A stretch of 64,000 nucleotides of DNA, taken from the NCBI GenBank assembly GCA_963843705.1, contig CAWJLQ010000003.1, positions 516,721-580,720 of the forward strand, in the 5' to 3' direction. Below are positions 25,540-34,179 of this stretch, in pieces. Origin of the DNA: JAICJC01 sp963843705. Its GTDB lineage: Bacteria > Actinomycetota > Thermoleophilia > Gaiellales > JAICJC01. The notes beneath the pieces were generated by a model that was not told where the DNA came from, did not search any database, and worked only from the letters and a program-made list of their open reading frames with translations. The position numbers and the translations under genes were made by a program. Every line of letters begins with the position of its first letter. The first letter of the stretch is position 1.

Positions 25540-26544
25540 ATGTCCCCCCTCGTCCCGGCCGAAGCCCGTGTCCTCACGGGCGACCGGCCCACCGGCCCGC
25601 TCCACCTGGGCCACTACTTCGGCACGCTCGAGAACCGCGTCCGTCTGCAGGAGCGGGGCGTGGCGCTGCACGTGCTCGTCGCCGACTACCAGGCGCTCAC
25701 CGACCGCACCGCGCCCGCCAGCCTGCCGGAGGACGTCGACGAGCTCATGGCCGACTACCTGGCGGTCGGGATCGACCCGTCCCGGGCGACGATCTTCGCC
25801 CACAGCCAGGTGCCGGCGCTGAACCAGCTGGTCGTGCCCTTCCTGAGCCTGGTCAGCGTCTCCGAGGTGCGCCGCAACCCGACCGTGAAGGCCGAGCTCG
25901 CAGCATCCGGCGGCGGAGCCATGTCGGCGCTGATGTTCGCCTACCCGGTGCACCAGGCGGCCGACATCCTGCACTGCCGGGCGACCCTCGTGCCGGTCGG
26001 GCGCGACCAGCTCCCCCACCTCGAGCTGGCGCGGCTGATCGCCCGCCGCTTCAACGACCGCTACGCCGGCGGCGAGCCGTTCTTCCCACCGCCGGACGCC
26101 CTCCTCGGCGACGCGCCCCTGCTGCTGGGGACGGACGGGCGCAAGATGAGCAAGAGCCGCGGGAACGCCGTGGCGATCGGCGCGAGCGAGGACGAGACGG
26201 CACGGCTGATCCGCGCGGCCCGTACCGACTCGGAGCGCCGCGTCACCTACGAACCGGCCCGGCGGCCGGACGTCGCCAACCTCGTCCTCCTGACGGCGCT
26301 CTGCCTCGGCCGTCCGCCCGAGGAGGTGGCGGACCACGTCGGCGCGGCCGGCGCGGCGGCCCTGAAACGGCTCTGCACCGACGCCGTGAACGAGCGCTTC
26401 CGGGCTGCCCGGGCCCGCCGCCGCGCCCTGCTCGCCGACCGCGGCCACCTCCGCGCCGTGCTGCGGGCGGGAAGCGAGCGCGCGGCCGCCGTCGCCGAGG
26501 ACACGCTCGCCCGGGTGCGGGCGCTGATGCACACGAGCTACTGA
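25540..26544 (+). CDS. trpS: Tryptophanyl-tRNA synthetase
   Basis: 334 residues, class I synthetase. HIGH-type motif PTGPLHLGHYFG (HLGH at residues 22-25) and KMSKS motif GRKMSKSRGN. The ADYQALTDR and VGRDQLPHLELARLIA segments are typical of bacterial TrpRS. It charges tRNA-Trp in the cytoplasm. Start ATG with AAGGAG 7 nt upstream. Expression is probably set by the Trp leader/attenuator just before it. Confidence 0.96.
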   Translation: MSPLVPAEARVLTGDRPTGPLHLGHYFGTLENRVRLQERGVALHVLVADYQALTDRTAPASLPEDVDELMADYLAVGIDPSRATIFAHSQVPALNQLVVPFLSLVSVSEVRRNPTVKAELAASGGGAMSALMFAYPVHQAADILHCRATLVPVGRDQLPHLELARLIARRFNDRYAGGEPFFPPPDALLGDAPLLLGTDGRKMSKSRGNAVAIGASEDETARLIRAARTDSERRVTYEPARRPDVANLVLLTALCLGRPPEEVADHVGAAGAAALKRLCTDAVNERFRAARARRRALLADRGHLRAVLRAGSERAAAVAEDTLARVRALMHTSY

Positions 26545-26552
26545 CGACGTGT

Positions 26553-26747
26553 CTAGCGGTGGCGGCGGATGCTGCGCACGCGCAGCTCGGTCGGCTCGCG
26601 GCCCCACGGATCGTGGCGCAGGAAGGCCTCGTCCAGCGCGAGCAGGTGCGAGGCGCTCACCCTCAGCGTGATCCATTCCTCGCCGTCCGCGTAGCGCGCC
26701 TGCGTCTCGTAGGCGATCACGGGGTCGGGGGCGGCGTTGCGTTCCAT
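26553..26747 (-). CDS. Small hypothetical protein
   Basis: 64 residues from the ATG at 26747, convergent with trpS (8 bp between stops). One compact domain: AYETQARYADGEEWITLRVSA, then LDEAFLRHDPWGREPTELRVRS. It reads like a small beta-alpha-beta protein. I do not recognise a family. Confidence 0.5.
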   Translation of the reverse strand: MERNAAPDPVIAYETQARYADGEEWITLRVSASHLLALDEAFLRHDPWGREPTELRVRSIRRHR

Positions 26748-26838
26748 CGTGATCCGGTGATCGTCGCGGCGCGCCCCGATCGCACCCACACATCTCCGTA
26801 ACGGAGATACGCGAAACCGGGGGGTCGGCAGCGGCCTT

Positions 26839-28281
26839 CTACGGTCCCGGCGTCGCCGTGACCGGCGGCTGGAAGGTCGTGGGAACGGCGAACCGCACCC
26901 GCGTCCCGGCGCCCGGAGCCGATTCGACCGTGACCTCGCCGCCTGCGGCGCGGACGCGCTCGACCATCGAGTCGAGCCCGAGATGCAGCGGCGCCGACGG
27001 CCGCGTGCGCACGTCGACGACGTCGAACCCCGCGCCGTCGTCCTCGATCTCGCCCACGATGCGGCCCGAGCGCTCCGAGAGGGTGACCGTGATCGCGTCC
27101 GGGCGCGCGTGCTTGCGGACGTTCGCGAGCGCCTCCTGCGCGGTGCGGTAGACGAGCTCCTCGACCGCGAGGTCGTAGCGGCGGCCCGTGCCCACGACCT
27201 CGGCCCTGGCGCCGACCTCGCGTGCGACCTGCCCGGCGAGCACGCGCATCGCCGCAAGCAGCCCGTGGTCGTGGAGCACCGCCGGTCGCAGCTCGAACAT
27301 GAGCCGGCGAGTGCGCTCCGTCGCCTCGCCGAGCGTCGCCCGCGTGAGTGCGAGCGCACCGGCGAGGCGCTCGTCGCCGGTGCGAGTCGCCACGAGCGCC
27401 GCCCGGTCGAGCTGGATGAGCGCGGCCGCCATCACCTGCACCGTGTCGTCGTGCAGCTCCGTGGCGATCTGGCTGCGCTGCACCTCCTCCGCCTGCAGCA
27501 TGCTGGCGAGGATCTCGCGGCGATGGGCCTCGCTCTCGGCCAGCGCCCGCTCTGCGCTCACGCGGTCGGTGACGTCGAGCAGCATGGTCGCCACCCGCTC
27601 GACGCGGTCGGTCGCGCCCGTGATCGGGAAGACCGTCAGCAGGTAGGAGCGGCCGTCGCTGCCCGTGACCGGCTTCCCCAGCACGGGCTCGCCGCTGTCG
27701 AACACTCCCTCGATGACGGCCACGGTCGCGGGGGGAGCGTCTGGGACGACGTCGCGCAGGCGCCGGCCGACGTCCTTGGCGCCGACCACGCCGATGCGCT
27801 CGGCCGACCGGTTCAGCCGCACGATGCGCAGATCGCGGTCGTACACGACGAGCGCCTGGGGCGCGGCGTCGAGCAGCGCCGAGAGCAGGTCGGGCGCCTC
27901 GGCGGCGGCCTCGACCGGGTTGATCACCGAGACGATCAGCCGCTCGCCGCCGATGTCGAGCCCGTGGATGTCGAGGTCGGCGAGCCGCCGGCCGGCGGGA
28001 GTCTCGAACACGCGCCGCTGGTGGTGGCTGCGGCCCGGCTCGGGAAAGCGCTCGATCAGCCAGTCCAGACGCTGCCGGTCGCTGATTCCCAGCACGTCCG
28101 CCGTGCGCCCGAGGATCTCCTCACGCGGCCGCCCCACGAGCGCGCAGAACGCGTCGTTGACGTCGACCATCACCGCGTCGCGGGCACGCGCGACCGCCAC
28201 CGCCTGGGTGGTCTGCGCCAGGTCGCCCGGTAGTGCCCCCGCGGGCGCACGGGGCCCGTCGTCGCGCCTCATTGTGCTCAC
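26839..28281 (-). CDS. Two-PAS sensor histidine kinase, NarX/DesK type
   Basis: 480 residues, soluble. A first PAS-like domain (about 20-125, VDVNDAFCALVGRPREEILG) and a second (about 130-245, LDAAPQALVVYDRDLRIVRLNRSAE). The HisKA_3 dimerisation/phosphorylation helix is IATELHDDTVQVMAAALIQL (His acceptor). The HATPase domain has AQEALANVRKHA and EDDGAGFD. Such kinases normally pair with NarL-type response regulators; none is adjacent, so it is an orphan. The signal is unknown. A GTG start at 28281 or the ATG three codons later both work. Confidence 0.9.
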   Translation of the reverse strand: MSTMRRDDGPRAPAGALPGDLAQTTQAVAVARARDAVMVDVNDAFCALVGRPREEILGRTADVLGISDRQRLDWLIERFPEPGRSHHQRRVFETPAGRRLADLDIHGLDIGGERLIVSVINPVEAAAEAPDLLSALLDAAPQALVVYDRDLRIVRLNRSAERIGVVGAKDVGRRLRDVVPDAPPATVAVIEGVFDSGEPVLGKPVTGSDGRSYLLTVFPITGATDRVERVATMLLDVTDRVSAERALAESEAHRREILASMLQAEEVQRSQIATELHDDTVQVMAAALIQLDRAALVATRTGDERLAGALALTRATLGEATERTRRLMFELRPAVLHDHGLLAAMRVLAGQVAREVGARAEVVGTGRRYDLAVEELVYRTAQEALANVRKHARPDAITVTLSERSGRIVGEIEDDGAGFDVVDVRTRPSAPLHLGLDSMVERVRAAGGEVTVESAPGAGTRVRFAVPTTFQPPVTATPGP

Positions 28282-28350
28282 CTCGCTTCACAATGCCGCC
28301 GGTGCGCGAACGCCCGTACGCTAGCGCGCCGCCGCCCCCGTCACAAGGAG

Positions 28351-29139
28351 TCAACAGGGGCGGTGCAGGTGATAGGCGGGGAACCGGGCGATCGCCCGCG
28401 CGTACGTGCGGAAGTGGACGAGATACCGGCTCGACAGGCTGCGCCACTCCGGGTCGTCGGCGCAGTAGATCGTGCTCGCGGTCGGATACGACGACGCGTA
28501 GTAGCCGCCCGCGGACGCGGTCGATCCACCGCCCGGGGCGGTCGCCGGGGGCCGGGGCGGCGTCCCGCCGACATAGCGCCGGTAGGCCGCAACCCAGTCG
28601 CGCGCCTCGATCCGCTGGGCGCTGCGCAGGCCCAGCCGTCCATCGCAGACGAGCTCGTGCAGCCGGTCCTCCAGCACATCCTTGGTGCGGGCGCCCCACC
28701 GCCCGGCGTACGGCTCGGGCCACAGGTTCCGGATCGCGTTCGAGCCGCCGATCTCGAGCGAGACGAGGTGGTCGACCTCGTGCGCGTAGGGGACGTCGAC
28801 GACGCCGTAGCGGGCGTACACGGACGCCTTCTCCGCCTCGGGCACGTCGCGCACCCCCGCGGCGTAGCCGCGCACGCACACCCGCGCGGTGCTCGTCGTC
28901 AGCACGGCGCCCGGGGTCAGGGCGGGCCGTGGCAGATCGACGGCGGGGACGCCGCGATGCCCGCGCCGCTTCGGCGCGTGCGTGGGGGGCCGCCGAGCGC
29001 GGTGGGCGGCGCGATGCGCCCGCGGATGCTGGGCGCCGGTCGCCGAGGTCGGCGGCAGCGGCGTGCCCGAACCGCTCGTCGCCGCACCGGACGCGCACCC
29101 GGCGGCGAGCAGCACGGCCAGCACGGCGGCGGCTCTCAC
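28351..29139 (-). CDS. Putative lipoprotein with HNH-nuclease-like domain
   Basis: 262 residues. The GTG start overlaps the stop of the upstream GNAT gene (GTGA). The N-terminus AVLAVLLAAGCASG is a lipobox. The core VPYAHEVDHLVSLEIGGSNAIRNLWPEPY resembles the His-rich metal finger of extracellular HNH nucleases common in actinobacteria, and RTKDVLEDRLHELVC follows. A surface-anchored nuclease or a catalytically silent relative is plausible. The C-terminus is Gly/Pro/Ser rich and then HFRTYARAIARFPAYHLHR. Moderately sure of the HNH-like match. Confidence 0.65.
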   Translation of the reverse strand: MRAAAVLAVLLAAGCASGAATSGSGTPLPPTSATGAQHPRAHRAAHRARRPPTHAPKRRGHRGVPAVDLPRPALTPGAVLTTSTARVCVRGYAAGVRDVPEAEKASVYARYGVVDVPYAHEVDHLVSLEIGGSNAIRNLWPEPYAGRWGARTKDVLEDRLHELVCDGRLGLRSAQRIEARDWVAAYRRYVGGTPPRPPATAPGGGSTASAGGYYASSYPTASTIYCADDPEWRSLSSRYLVHFRTYARAIARFPAYHLHRPC

Positions 29140-29990
29140 CACCGCAGGTCGAAGTGGCGCAGGTCGCACCGCGGCTCGTAGCCGATGTCGGCGTAGATGT
29201 GGTTCGTCGTCGGGTCGGCGGCATCGGCCAGCAGCGAGCACCACTCCCGCCCGGCGTCGAGCTCGCGCTGCGAGAGCGCGGCCACGACGGCGCTCGCGAA
29301 GCCGTTCCGGCGCGCGCCGGGCGGCGTGTAGACGAGCGCGATGGCCGACGACCACGGCGTCCGCCGCACGACGGCCGCCATCGAGACCACCACGCCGTCG
29401 CGCTCCCACACGACCAGGTCGTCCTGGGCGAGCTTGCGGCCGACCGAGTGCGCCGCCTCCGCCGCCGTCTCCGACTCGCCGATATCGGCGTGGAACGCGA
29501 CCGACCACCGCTCGAGCAGGCCGGCCTCACCCGCGGCGGCCGATCGCCAGCCTCCGGCGACCCCCGTCGGCGGCCGCACCGTGCGAAGCTCGAACACGCG
29601 CACGTCCCGGCGCACGGACGCGGCCGCGCCGGCGGCCGCGCACGCCCGTGCGAACGCCTCGCTCGCGACGCGCTCGCCGTTGACACCCGTCGGACGGCGG
29701 CCGGCGTCGATCATCGCCGCGACGAGGTCTGCCCACGCCACCTCGGCGGGCGGGGCGAAGGCGACGACGACGGCCGGGTGGTTCCCCGTCATCATGGTGA
29801 ACGCCGCCGGCGCGTCCGCGTCCGCGCCCGCGCCCGCGAGCAGCGTGACGTCGCTGCCCCAGGCGCCCGGCTCCTCGACGAGCCGGTGGAGCAGGCCGAC
29901 CGGCACCTCGCCGGCGCCGCCGGCCGCGAGCAGCGCCGCCTCGACGTGGTCGAGGGCGGCCCGCGCGTCGGGATGGCGGATCACCTGCAT
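29136..29990 (-). CDS. GNAT-family N-acetyltransferase (large, two-half)
   Basis: 284 residues. The C-terminal half is a clear GNAT domain: DGVVVSMAAVVRRTPWSSAIALVYTPPGARRNGFASAVVAAL (CoA loop), then HIYADIGYEP. The N-terminal half (AFTMMTGNHPAVVVAFAPPAEV) is a degenerate second GNAT-like fold, as in other double-GNAT proteins. The substrate is unknown. It precedes the lipoprotein gene in the same operon. Confidence 0.8.
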   Translation of the reverse strand: MQVIRHPDARAALDHVEAALLAAGGAGEVPVGLLHRLVEEPGAWGSDVTLLAGAGADADAPAAFTMMTGNHPAVVVAFAPPAEVAWADLVAAMIDAGRRPTGVNGERVASEAFARACAAAGAAASVRRDVRVFELRTVRPPTGVAGGWRSAAAGEAGLLERWSVAFHADIGESETAAEAAHSVGRKLAQDDLVVWERDGVVVSMAAVVRRTPWSSAIALVYTPPGARRNGFASAVVAALSQRELDAGREWCSLLADAADPTTNHIYADIGYEPRCDLRHFDLRW

Positions 29991-30014
29991 CCGCTGCGGA
30001 GTATCGCCCGCTGG

Positions 30015-30020
30015 TAGGCT
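30015..30020 (+). promoter_or_regulatory. TAGGCT -10 box of Rieske oxygenase gene, leaderless
   Basis: TAGGCT ends 6 nt before the GTG at 30027 and supports that start codon. Confidence 0.5.
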
Positions 30021-30026
30021 GGTTTT

Positions 30027-31127
30027 GTGGCGGCACGGATGATCATGACCCTGCCGGGGCGTGACTACCACGACCCGGCGGTGTTCGACGTGGAGCGCGA
30101 GCGCGTCTTCGCGCGCAACTGGTTCTACGCCGGGCGCGCCGACACGCTGGCCGAGCCGGGCGACTTCGTCACGGTCGACGTCGCCGGCGAGAGCGTCATC
30201 GTCGTGCACGGCAGGGACGGGGGCATCCGCGGGTTCTACAACGTCTGCCGCCACCGCGGGTCGCGGCTCTGCGACGAGGCCGCCGGGCGCATGAAGGGCG
30301 CGGTCAAGTGCCCCTACCACGCATGGTCGTACTCGTTCGAGGGCGAGCTGATCGGCACCCCCAACGTCGGCAAGGACGAGCTCGACCGCTCCGCGCTCGG
30401 CCTCTGGCCCGTGGCCGTCGAGGTGTGGCAGGGCTTCCTCTTCGTGCACCTCGACCCCGATCCGCAGCCGGTCGCGGACTGGCTCGCCACCCAGCAGGAC
30501 AACCCGGCCGGATTCGCCCGCTTCCACCTCGACGAGCTGCGCACCGGGCACACGACGGTGAACGAGGTGCAGGCGAACTGGAAGATCCTGATCGAGAACT
30601 ACAACGAGTGCCTGCACTGCCCGACGGTGCACCCCGAGCTCGTCCAGGTGGTACCGGCGTTCCGCAAGGGCGGCGTGTACGAGAAGAACCGCTCCGACGG
30701 CGGCGTCGCGCTCGCCGACGGCGGCACGAGCTTCACGGCCACCGGCAAGTCGAGCCTGCCGGTCATGCCCGGGCTCGACGCCCACGACCAGACGTCGCTC
30801 TACGGCTGCACGGTCTTCCCGAACATGTTCATCGACGTGACCGGCACCGGCGCCATCTCGACCATCCTCCTGCCGCGGGCGCCCGGCCACACCACGGTCG
30901 TGACCGAGTACCTCTTCCGGCCCGAGGTGATCGCCGACCCCGGCTTCGACCCGTCCGAGATCGTCGACTTCGTCGAGCTCGTCGCCGGCCAGGACTACGT
31001 CGTCTGCGAGCGCGTCCAGCGCGGCGTCCGCTCGCGTGCGTTCACGCACGGCGTCCTCGCCGAGAAGGACTCCCTGCTCGAGAGCTTCAACGAGCGCTAC
31101 CTCGAGCAGCGCGGCCCCCTCGACTAG
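30027..31127 (+). CDS. Rieske non-haem iron oxygenase, large subunit
   Basis: 366 residues. Rieske 2Fe-2S motif CRHRGSRLC (about 74-82) and CPYHAW (95-100). Mononuclear iron site in ENYNECLHCPTVHPEL, with the two His ligands five residues apart. Length and the NECLHC segment fit the subgroup that includes glycine betaine and stachydrine (proline betaine) monooxygenases and carnitine oxygenase as well as aromatic ring hydroxylases. A reductase partner is not adjacent. The MttB-type locus 6-10 kb away makes a quaternary amine substrate attractive, but this is only inference. Confidence 0.87.
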   Translation: MAARMIMTLPGRDYHDPAVFDVERERVFARNWFYAGRADTLAEPGDFVTVDVAGESVIVVHGRDGGIRGFYNVCRHRGSRLCDEAAGRMKGAVKCPYHAWSYSFEGELIGTPNVGKDELDRSALGLWPVAVEVWQGFLFVHLDPDPQPVADWLATQQDNPAGFARFHLDELRTGHTTVNEVQANWKILIENYNECLHCPTVHPELVQVVPAFRKGGVYEKNRSDGGVALADGGTSFTATGKSSLPVMPGLDAHDQTSLYGCTVFPNMFIDVTGTGAISTILLPRAPGHTTVVTEYLFRPEVIADPGFDPSEIVDFVELVAGQDYVVCERVQRGVRSRAFTHGVLAEKDSLLESFNERYLEQRGPLD

Positions 31128-31435
31128 GGAATCCGGGCGTCCCGCGTCGCCCGCGCGGCGTCGAGCTCGGTCGACGAGAGCGACGCCTCCCTGACGGGCG
31201 TCACGATCGACCAGTGCCGCCCGACCGGGCAGCGCTGGACGCGCCACGGACCCAGCCGCACCGCCTTGACCGACGCACCGGGGATCCACAGCGTCGAGAA
31301 CAGATGGCCGGAGCGGCAGCGGACGATGACGCGGCCTCCCAGGTGGCCCGAGCGCCTGCGCACGGCCACCGCCTCGAGGCCGACCATCGCCCCGAGCGCG
31401 ACCCAGCGCCTGCGGCTCCTGCGTGCTCGTCGCAT
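31124..31435 (-). CDS. Small conserved hypothetical, zinc-ribbon-like
   Basis: 103 residues, convergent with the Rieske gene (stop codons overlap by two bases). Short conserved core VRCRSGHLFSTLWIPGASVKAVRLG, then RVQRCPVGRHWSIVTPV. The paired CRSGH and CPVGRHW look like a small metal-binding knuckle pair. A similar short protein is common in actinobacteria, with no known function. The basic N-terminus (MRRARRSRRRW) may contact nucleic acid or membrane. Confidence 0.7.
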   Translation of the reverse strand: MRRARRSRRRWVALGAMVGLEAVAVRRRSGHLGGRVIVRCRSGHLFSTLWIPGASVKAVRLGPWRVQRCPVGRHWSIVTPVREASLSSTELDAARATRDARIP

Positions 31436-31603
31436 GCCTCCACCGTAGCACCGCGCCCACCAGCCGGGGCATCACCGGAACCCGTTTCCGGGTGGGGACG
31501 TGCGCCCACTTCGGGTGACGGACGACCGAAACGTGGCAGCCGATACCTCCTTGACGTCAAGGACGCCCCCCAGTCCATCCCACACCACCAGTGAGAGGAA
31601 CTG

Positions 31604-32203
31604 ATGCGCCTTCGTACACTGATCGCACTGACCACCGCGGTCTGCGCCACCTTCGCGCCGGCCGCGTCCGCGTCGATCGCGGCGCCGCCGGACTGGAACC
31701 AGCCGGGCCCCGACCCGGCGGCGACGCACTCGCATTCCTTCGCCGGCGGATGCTTCTCCTCCGCCTTCCGTCCCTTCCGCGCCCGGGGCGCGCAGCGCGG
31801 CGTCGTCGCGGCCGGGGGCGTGTTCTGCTTCCGCCGCACCCAGAGCGTCAGCGTGCTCGTCTGCACCGACATCAACGCACCGAACGGCGTCTGGCCGGTC
31901 GGCGGGCTCACCGACGGCTGGTCGTGGCGGCCGATCTCGTGCACGGCGGCGCCGGACGCCTCGGGCGCGTGGCGGCTCGGCGCGCGCGACGTGAACACCG
32001 GCGCCGGGTGCGACACCACCTACCCGTGGTGGCCGAGCAACCCGACCGTGCGCACGGAGGTCGTGACCCAGGTCACGGACACCCGCGGCGCCAGCTTCCA
32101 GACGGTCAGCTACTCGCGGCCGGCGACGTTGCGCTTCGGCGGCTCCTGCCCCACCGGCGGCGGCAGCAGCGGCAGCAGCGGGGGTGGCGGCGTCGCCCAG
32201 TAG
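31604..32203 (+). CDS. Secreted protein, unknown function
   Basis: 199 residues with a signal peptide (about 1-23, LIALTTAVCATFAPAASA). About six Cys in the mature part (GGCFSS, FCFRR, LVCTD, ISCTA, AGCDT, GSCPT) could form disulfides. It ends in a Gly/Ser-rich tail. Start ATG with GAGAGG upstream. No family is recognised. Confidence 0.6.
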   Translation: MRLRTLIALTTAVCATFAPAASASIAAPPDWNQPGPDPAATHSHSFAGGCFSSAFRPFRARGAQRGVVAAGGVFCFRRTQSVSVLVCTDINAPNGVWPVGGLTDGWSWRPISCTAAPDASGAWRLGARDVNTGAGCDTTYPWWPSNPTVRTEVVTQVTDTRGASFQTVSYSRPATLRFGGSCPTGGGSSGSSGGGGVAQ

Positions 32204-32284
32204 CCGGTCACGGCGTCCGCCCGGGTCGCGAGCGCGGCCCGGGCGGACGCGTTCCGCCGTTTGCCGCACCTCCCGACCGGGCAG

Positions 32285-32734
32285 ATGACGAGTATGCGGT
32301 GGAAGCTGCTCTCAGCAGAGAACGGGAAGCGCAGCTATGCGCTCATCTTCGCCACGGACGACGAGGTGATCGGCGGCATCGAGGACTTCGCCCGCGAGGA
32401 GAGCGTCACCGCGGCGCGCTTCACCGCCGTCGGCGCCCTGCGCCGCGGCGTCGTCGGCTACTTCGACTGGGACGAGAAGGACTACCTGCGCATCCCGATC
32501 GACGAGCAGGTCGAGGTGCTGGCGCTGAGCGGGGACATCGCCCTCGCCGACGGCGGGCCCGCGGTGCACGCCCACGCCGTGCTCGGCCGCCGCGACGGGA
32601 CGACGCGCGGGGGCCACCTGCTCGAGGGGTCGGTGCGGCCGACGCTCGAGCTGATCCTGAACGAGGCGCCGACCCACCTCGAGAAGCGGCACGACCCCGA
32701 GTCGGGGCTCGCGCTCATCGACCCGTCCCGCTGA
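32285..32734 (+). CDS. PPC/DUF296 domain protein
   Basis: 149 residues covering one PPC domain: SYALIFATDDEVIGGIEDFAREE, AVGALRRGVVGYFDW, LSGDIALADGGPAVHAHAVLGRRDGTTRGGHLL. The His cluster in HAHAVLG...GGHL is a feature of the family, which forms trimers. In bacteria it is usually a stand-alone protein of unknown role. Start ATG 32285; another ATG three codons later is possible. Confidence 0.85.
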   Translation: MTSMRWKLLSAENGKRSYALIFATDDEVIGGIEDFAREESVTAARFTAVGALRRGVVGYFDWDEKDYLRIPIDEQVEVLALSGDIALADGGPAVHAHAVLGRRDGTTRGGHLLEGSVRPTLELILNEAPTHLEKRHDPESGLALIDPSR

Positions 32735-32794
32735 GCGCCGAGAGCACCCTCAGGTCGTCCAGCACACCCCGCACGTCCGCCGCCGGGTGACGGG

Positions 32795-32810
32795 TGTGAC
32801 ATCGGTCACG
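32795..32810 (+). promoter_or_regulatory. CRP/FNR-like site upstream of secreted protein
   Basis: TGTGACATCGGTCACG matches the CRP-type palindrome TGTGA-N6-TCACA except for the last base. A TACAGT -10 box follows at 32819-32824, placing the site over the -35 region. Activation or repression cannot be told. Confidence 0.45.
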
Positions 32811-32834
32811 CGGCGCGCTACAGTCGCCGCAGAC

Positions 32835-33500
32835 ATGACCGCCCGCCGCTTGCCGCTCGCACTCGCAGTCGGACTCCTGGCGCTCGCGGCCGTCCCAGCC
32901 GGCGCCCAGGCGAAGGCGCCGACGGTCGTCCACACGTGGCGCGTCAACCTCGACAGCGATCCCCACATCGAGCGCGTGCGGCTGATGCTCGCCCTCGAGC
33001 CCAACCCGTACGGCGGCACGGTGCCGATCCAGCGGCGCTGGCTGCAGGTCGTCGACCGGGTCGGCGGCCGGGTCGTGAAGGCGCGGATCACGCCGGTCGT
33101 CGAGCACATGCAGCCGCGCTGGATCCACATCGAGGACCTGAACGCCCGCGGACGCCCGGAGATCTTCTTCCGCGGGTTCGTCGGCGGCGCCGGCGCCGTC
33201 CCCGTCTACGCCGGGATCCGCGGCTGGAACGGCACGAGCACGCACCGCTTCTGGTCGTACGGCCCGCCCTTCCCCGTCATGATGCACAACGGCCACCGCT
33301 ACCGGTACGTGGGCGCGAACGTCTCGCTGGTCGACCTCGCGGGCGCGGCGACGCCGGGCCTCGAGGTGCACGTCGTCCAGGGTGAGGCCCGTCCCGCCGA
33401 CGCCGACTGCTGCCCGAGCCAGCTGCTGATCCGGAACTACCGGTCCGACCTGCCGCTGCGGGCGTGGACGCTGTACCAGAAGATCTGGCGCCACAGCTGA
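32835..33500 (+). CDS. Secreted protein, unknown function
   Basis: 221 residues. Signal peptide about 1-26 (LALAVGLLALAAVPAGAQA). The mature part reads as a beta-rich domain: VHTWRVNLDSDPHIERVRLMLA, IHIEDLNARGRPEIFFRGFVGGAG, VSLVDLAGAATPGLEV, with a CC pair near the end (DADCCPS). The D-rich turns (DLNARGRPEIF) look like FG-GAP/VCBS-type repeats. Possibly regulated by the CRP-like site upstream. Confidence 0.6.
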   Translation: MTARRLPLALAVGLLALAAVPAGAQAKAPTVVHTWRVNLDSDPHIERVRLMLALEPNPYGGTVPIQRRWLQVVDRVGGRVVKARITPVVEHMQPRWIHIEDLNARGRPEIFFRGFVGGAGAVPVYAGIRGWNGTSTHRFWSYGPPFPVMMHNGHRYRYVGANVSLVDLAGAATPGLEVHVVQGEARPADADCCPSQLLIRNYRSDLPLRAWTLYQKIWRHS

Positions 33501-33641
33501 GGGCCGGCCGCGGAGGGTCGAGGTGCTCGGCCTGTCCGGATCCTTGCCGAACGCGCGATCAGGGCTTGCGCGCTCCGGGAGGCGGGCTCGAACGGCTGGC
33601 GTACCGTGGATCCAGCCGTTCCCGAGCCACGGAGGCCCGCC

Positions 33642-33830
33642 ATGTTCACACAGAGACGCCATGCGGTCATCGCCGCTGCGGTGATCACCACCCTGACGAC
33701 CATCGGCGGCACGCTGACCGCCGTGGAGCTCGCCGCCCACCCCACCCATCCGCAGCCCACCATCGTGCAGCCCGTGCCGGCCACCGCGCCGGCGCCGGCG
33801 TTCGAGGACGTCGCGGCCGGCGACGGGTGA
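33642..33830 (+). CDS. Small single-pass membrane or exported peptide
   Basis: 62 residues. Basic start MFTQRRH followed by a hydrophobic helix (about 8-30) and a Pro/Ala-rich tail. No family. The start ATG is chosen because the helix follows directly and a GGAGG-like stretch precedes it. Confidence 0.45.
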   Translation: MFTQRRHAVIAAAVITTLTTIGGTLTAVELAAHPTHPQPTIVQPVPATAPAPAFEDVAAGDG

Positions 33831-33841
33831 CGCCGCCCCGA

Positions 33842-34057
33842 TCAGCCCGCGTCGGCCGGCCGCGACCACAGCTCGCAGGCGACCTCCAGTACGAGGATGA
33901 ATCGGTCGTAGAGGTTTTCGAGCTGAGCGGGCGTGAGCGATTGCGACGGCGACGCGGCTGTCCGCATCATGCAGGCGATCAGCTCGTCGTGGTGGGCGAT
34001 CGTGTCGCGGAGCAGATCCGAATCGGCTGCGTCGAGGTGCGCTGGGATGTGTTTCAT
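33842..34057 (-). CDS. Small hypothetical protein
   Basis: 71 residues from the ATG at 34057 (MKHIPAHLDAADSDLL). It is helical and His/Asp-rich (TIAHHDELIACMMRTAA; LENLYDRFILVLEVACELW). No family is recognised. Located between the small membrane peptide and the toxin-antitoxin-like pair. Confidence 0.45.
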   Translation of the reverse strand: MKHIPAHLDAADSDLLRDTIAHHDELIACMMRTAASPSQSLTPAQLENLYDRFILVLEVACELWSRPADAG

Positions 34058-34179
34058 CGGTATCACCTGCCACGCATGGAAGCACACCCGTGTGAGCGGA
34101 CGACCAGCACCCGGCCAGGGGTCGGGCAGAATCGGAACCCGCCGTTGCTGCCCCATTCGCGGGGACGATCGGCTCGCTC

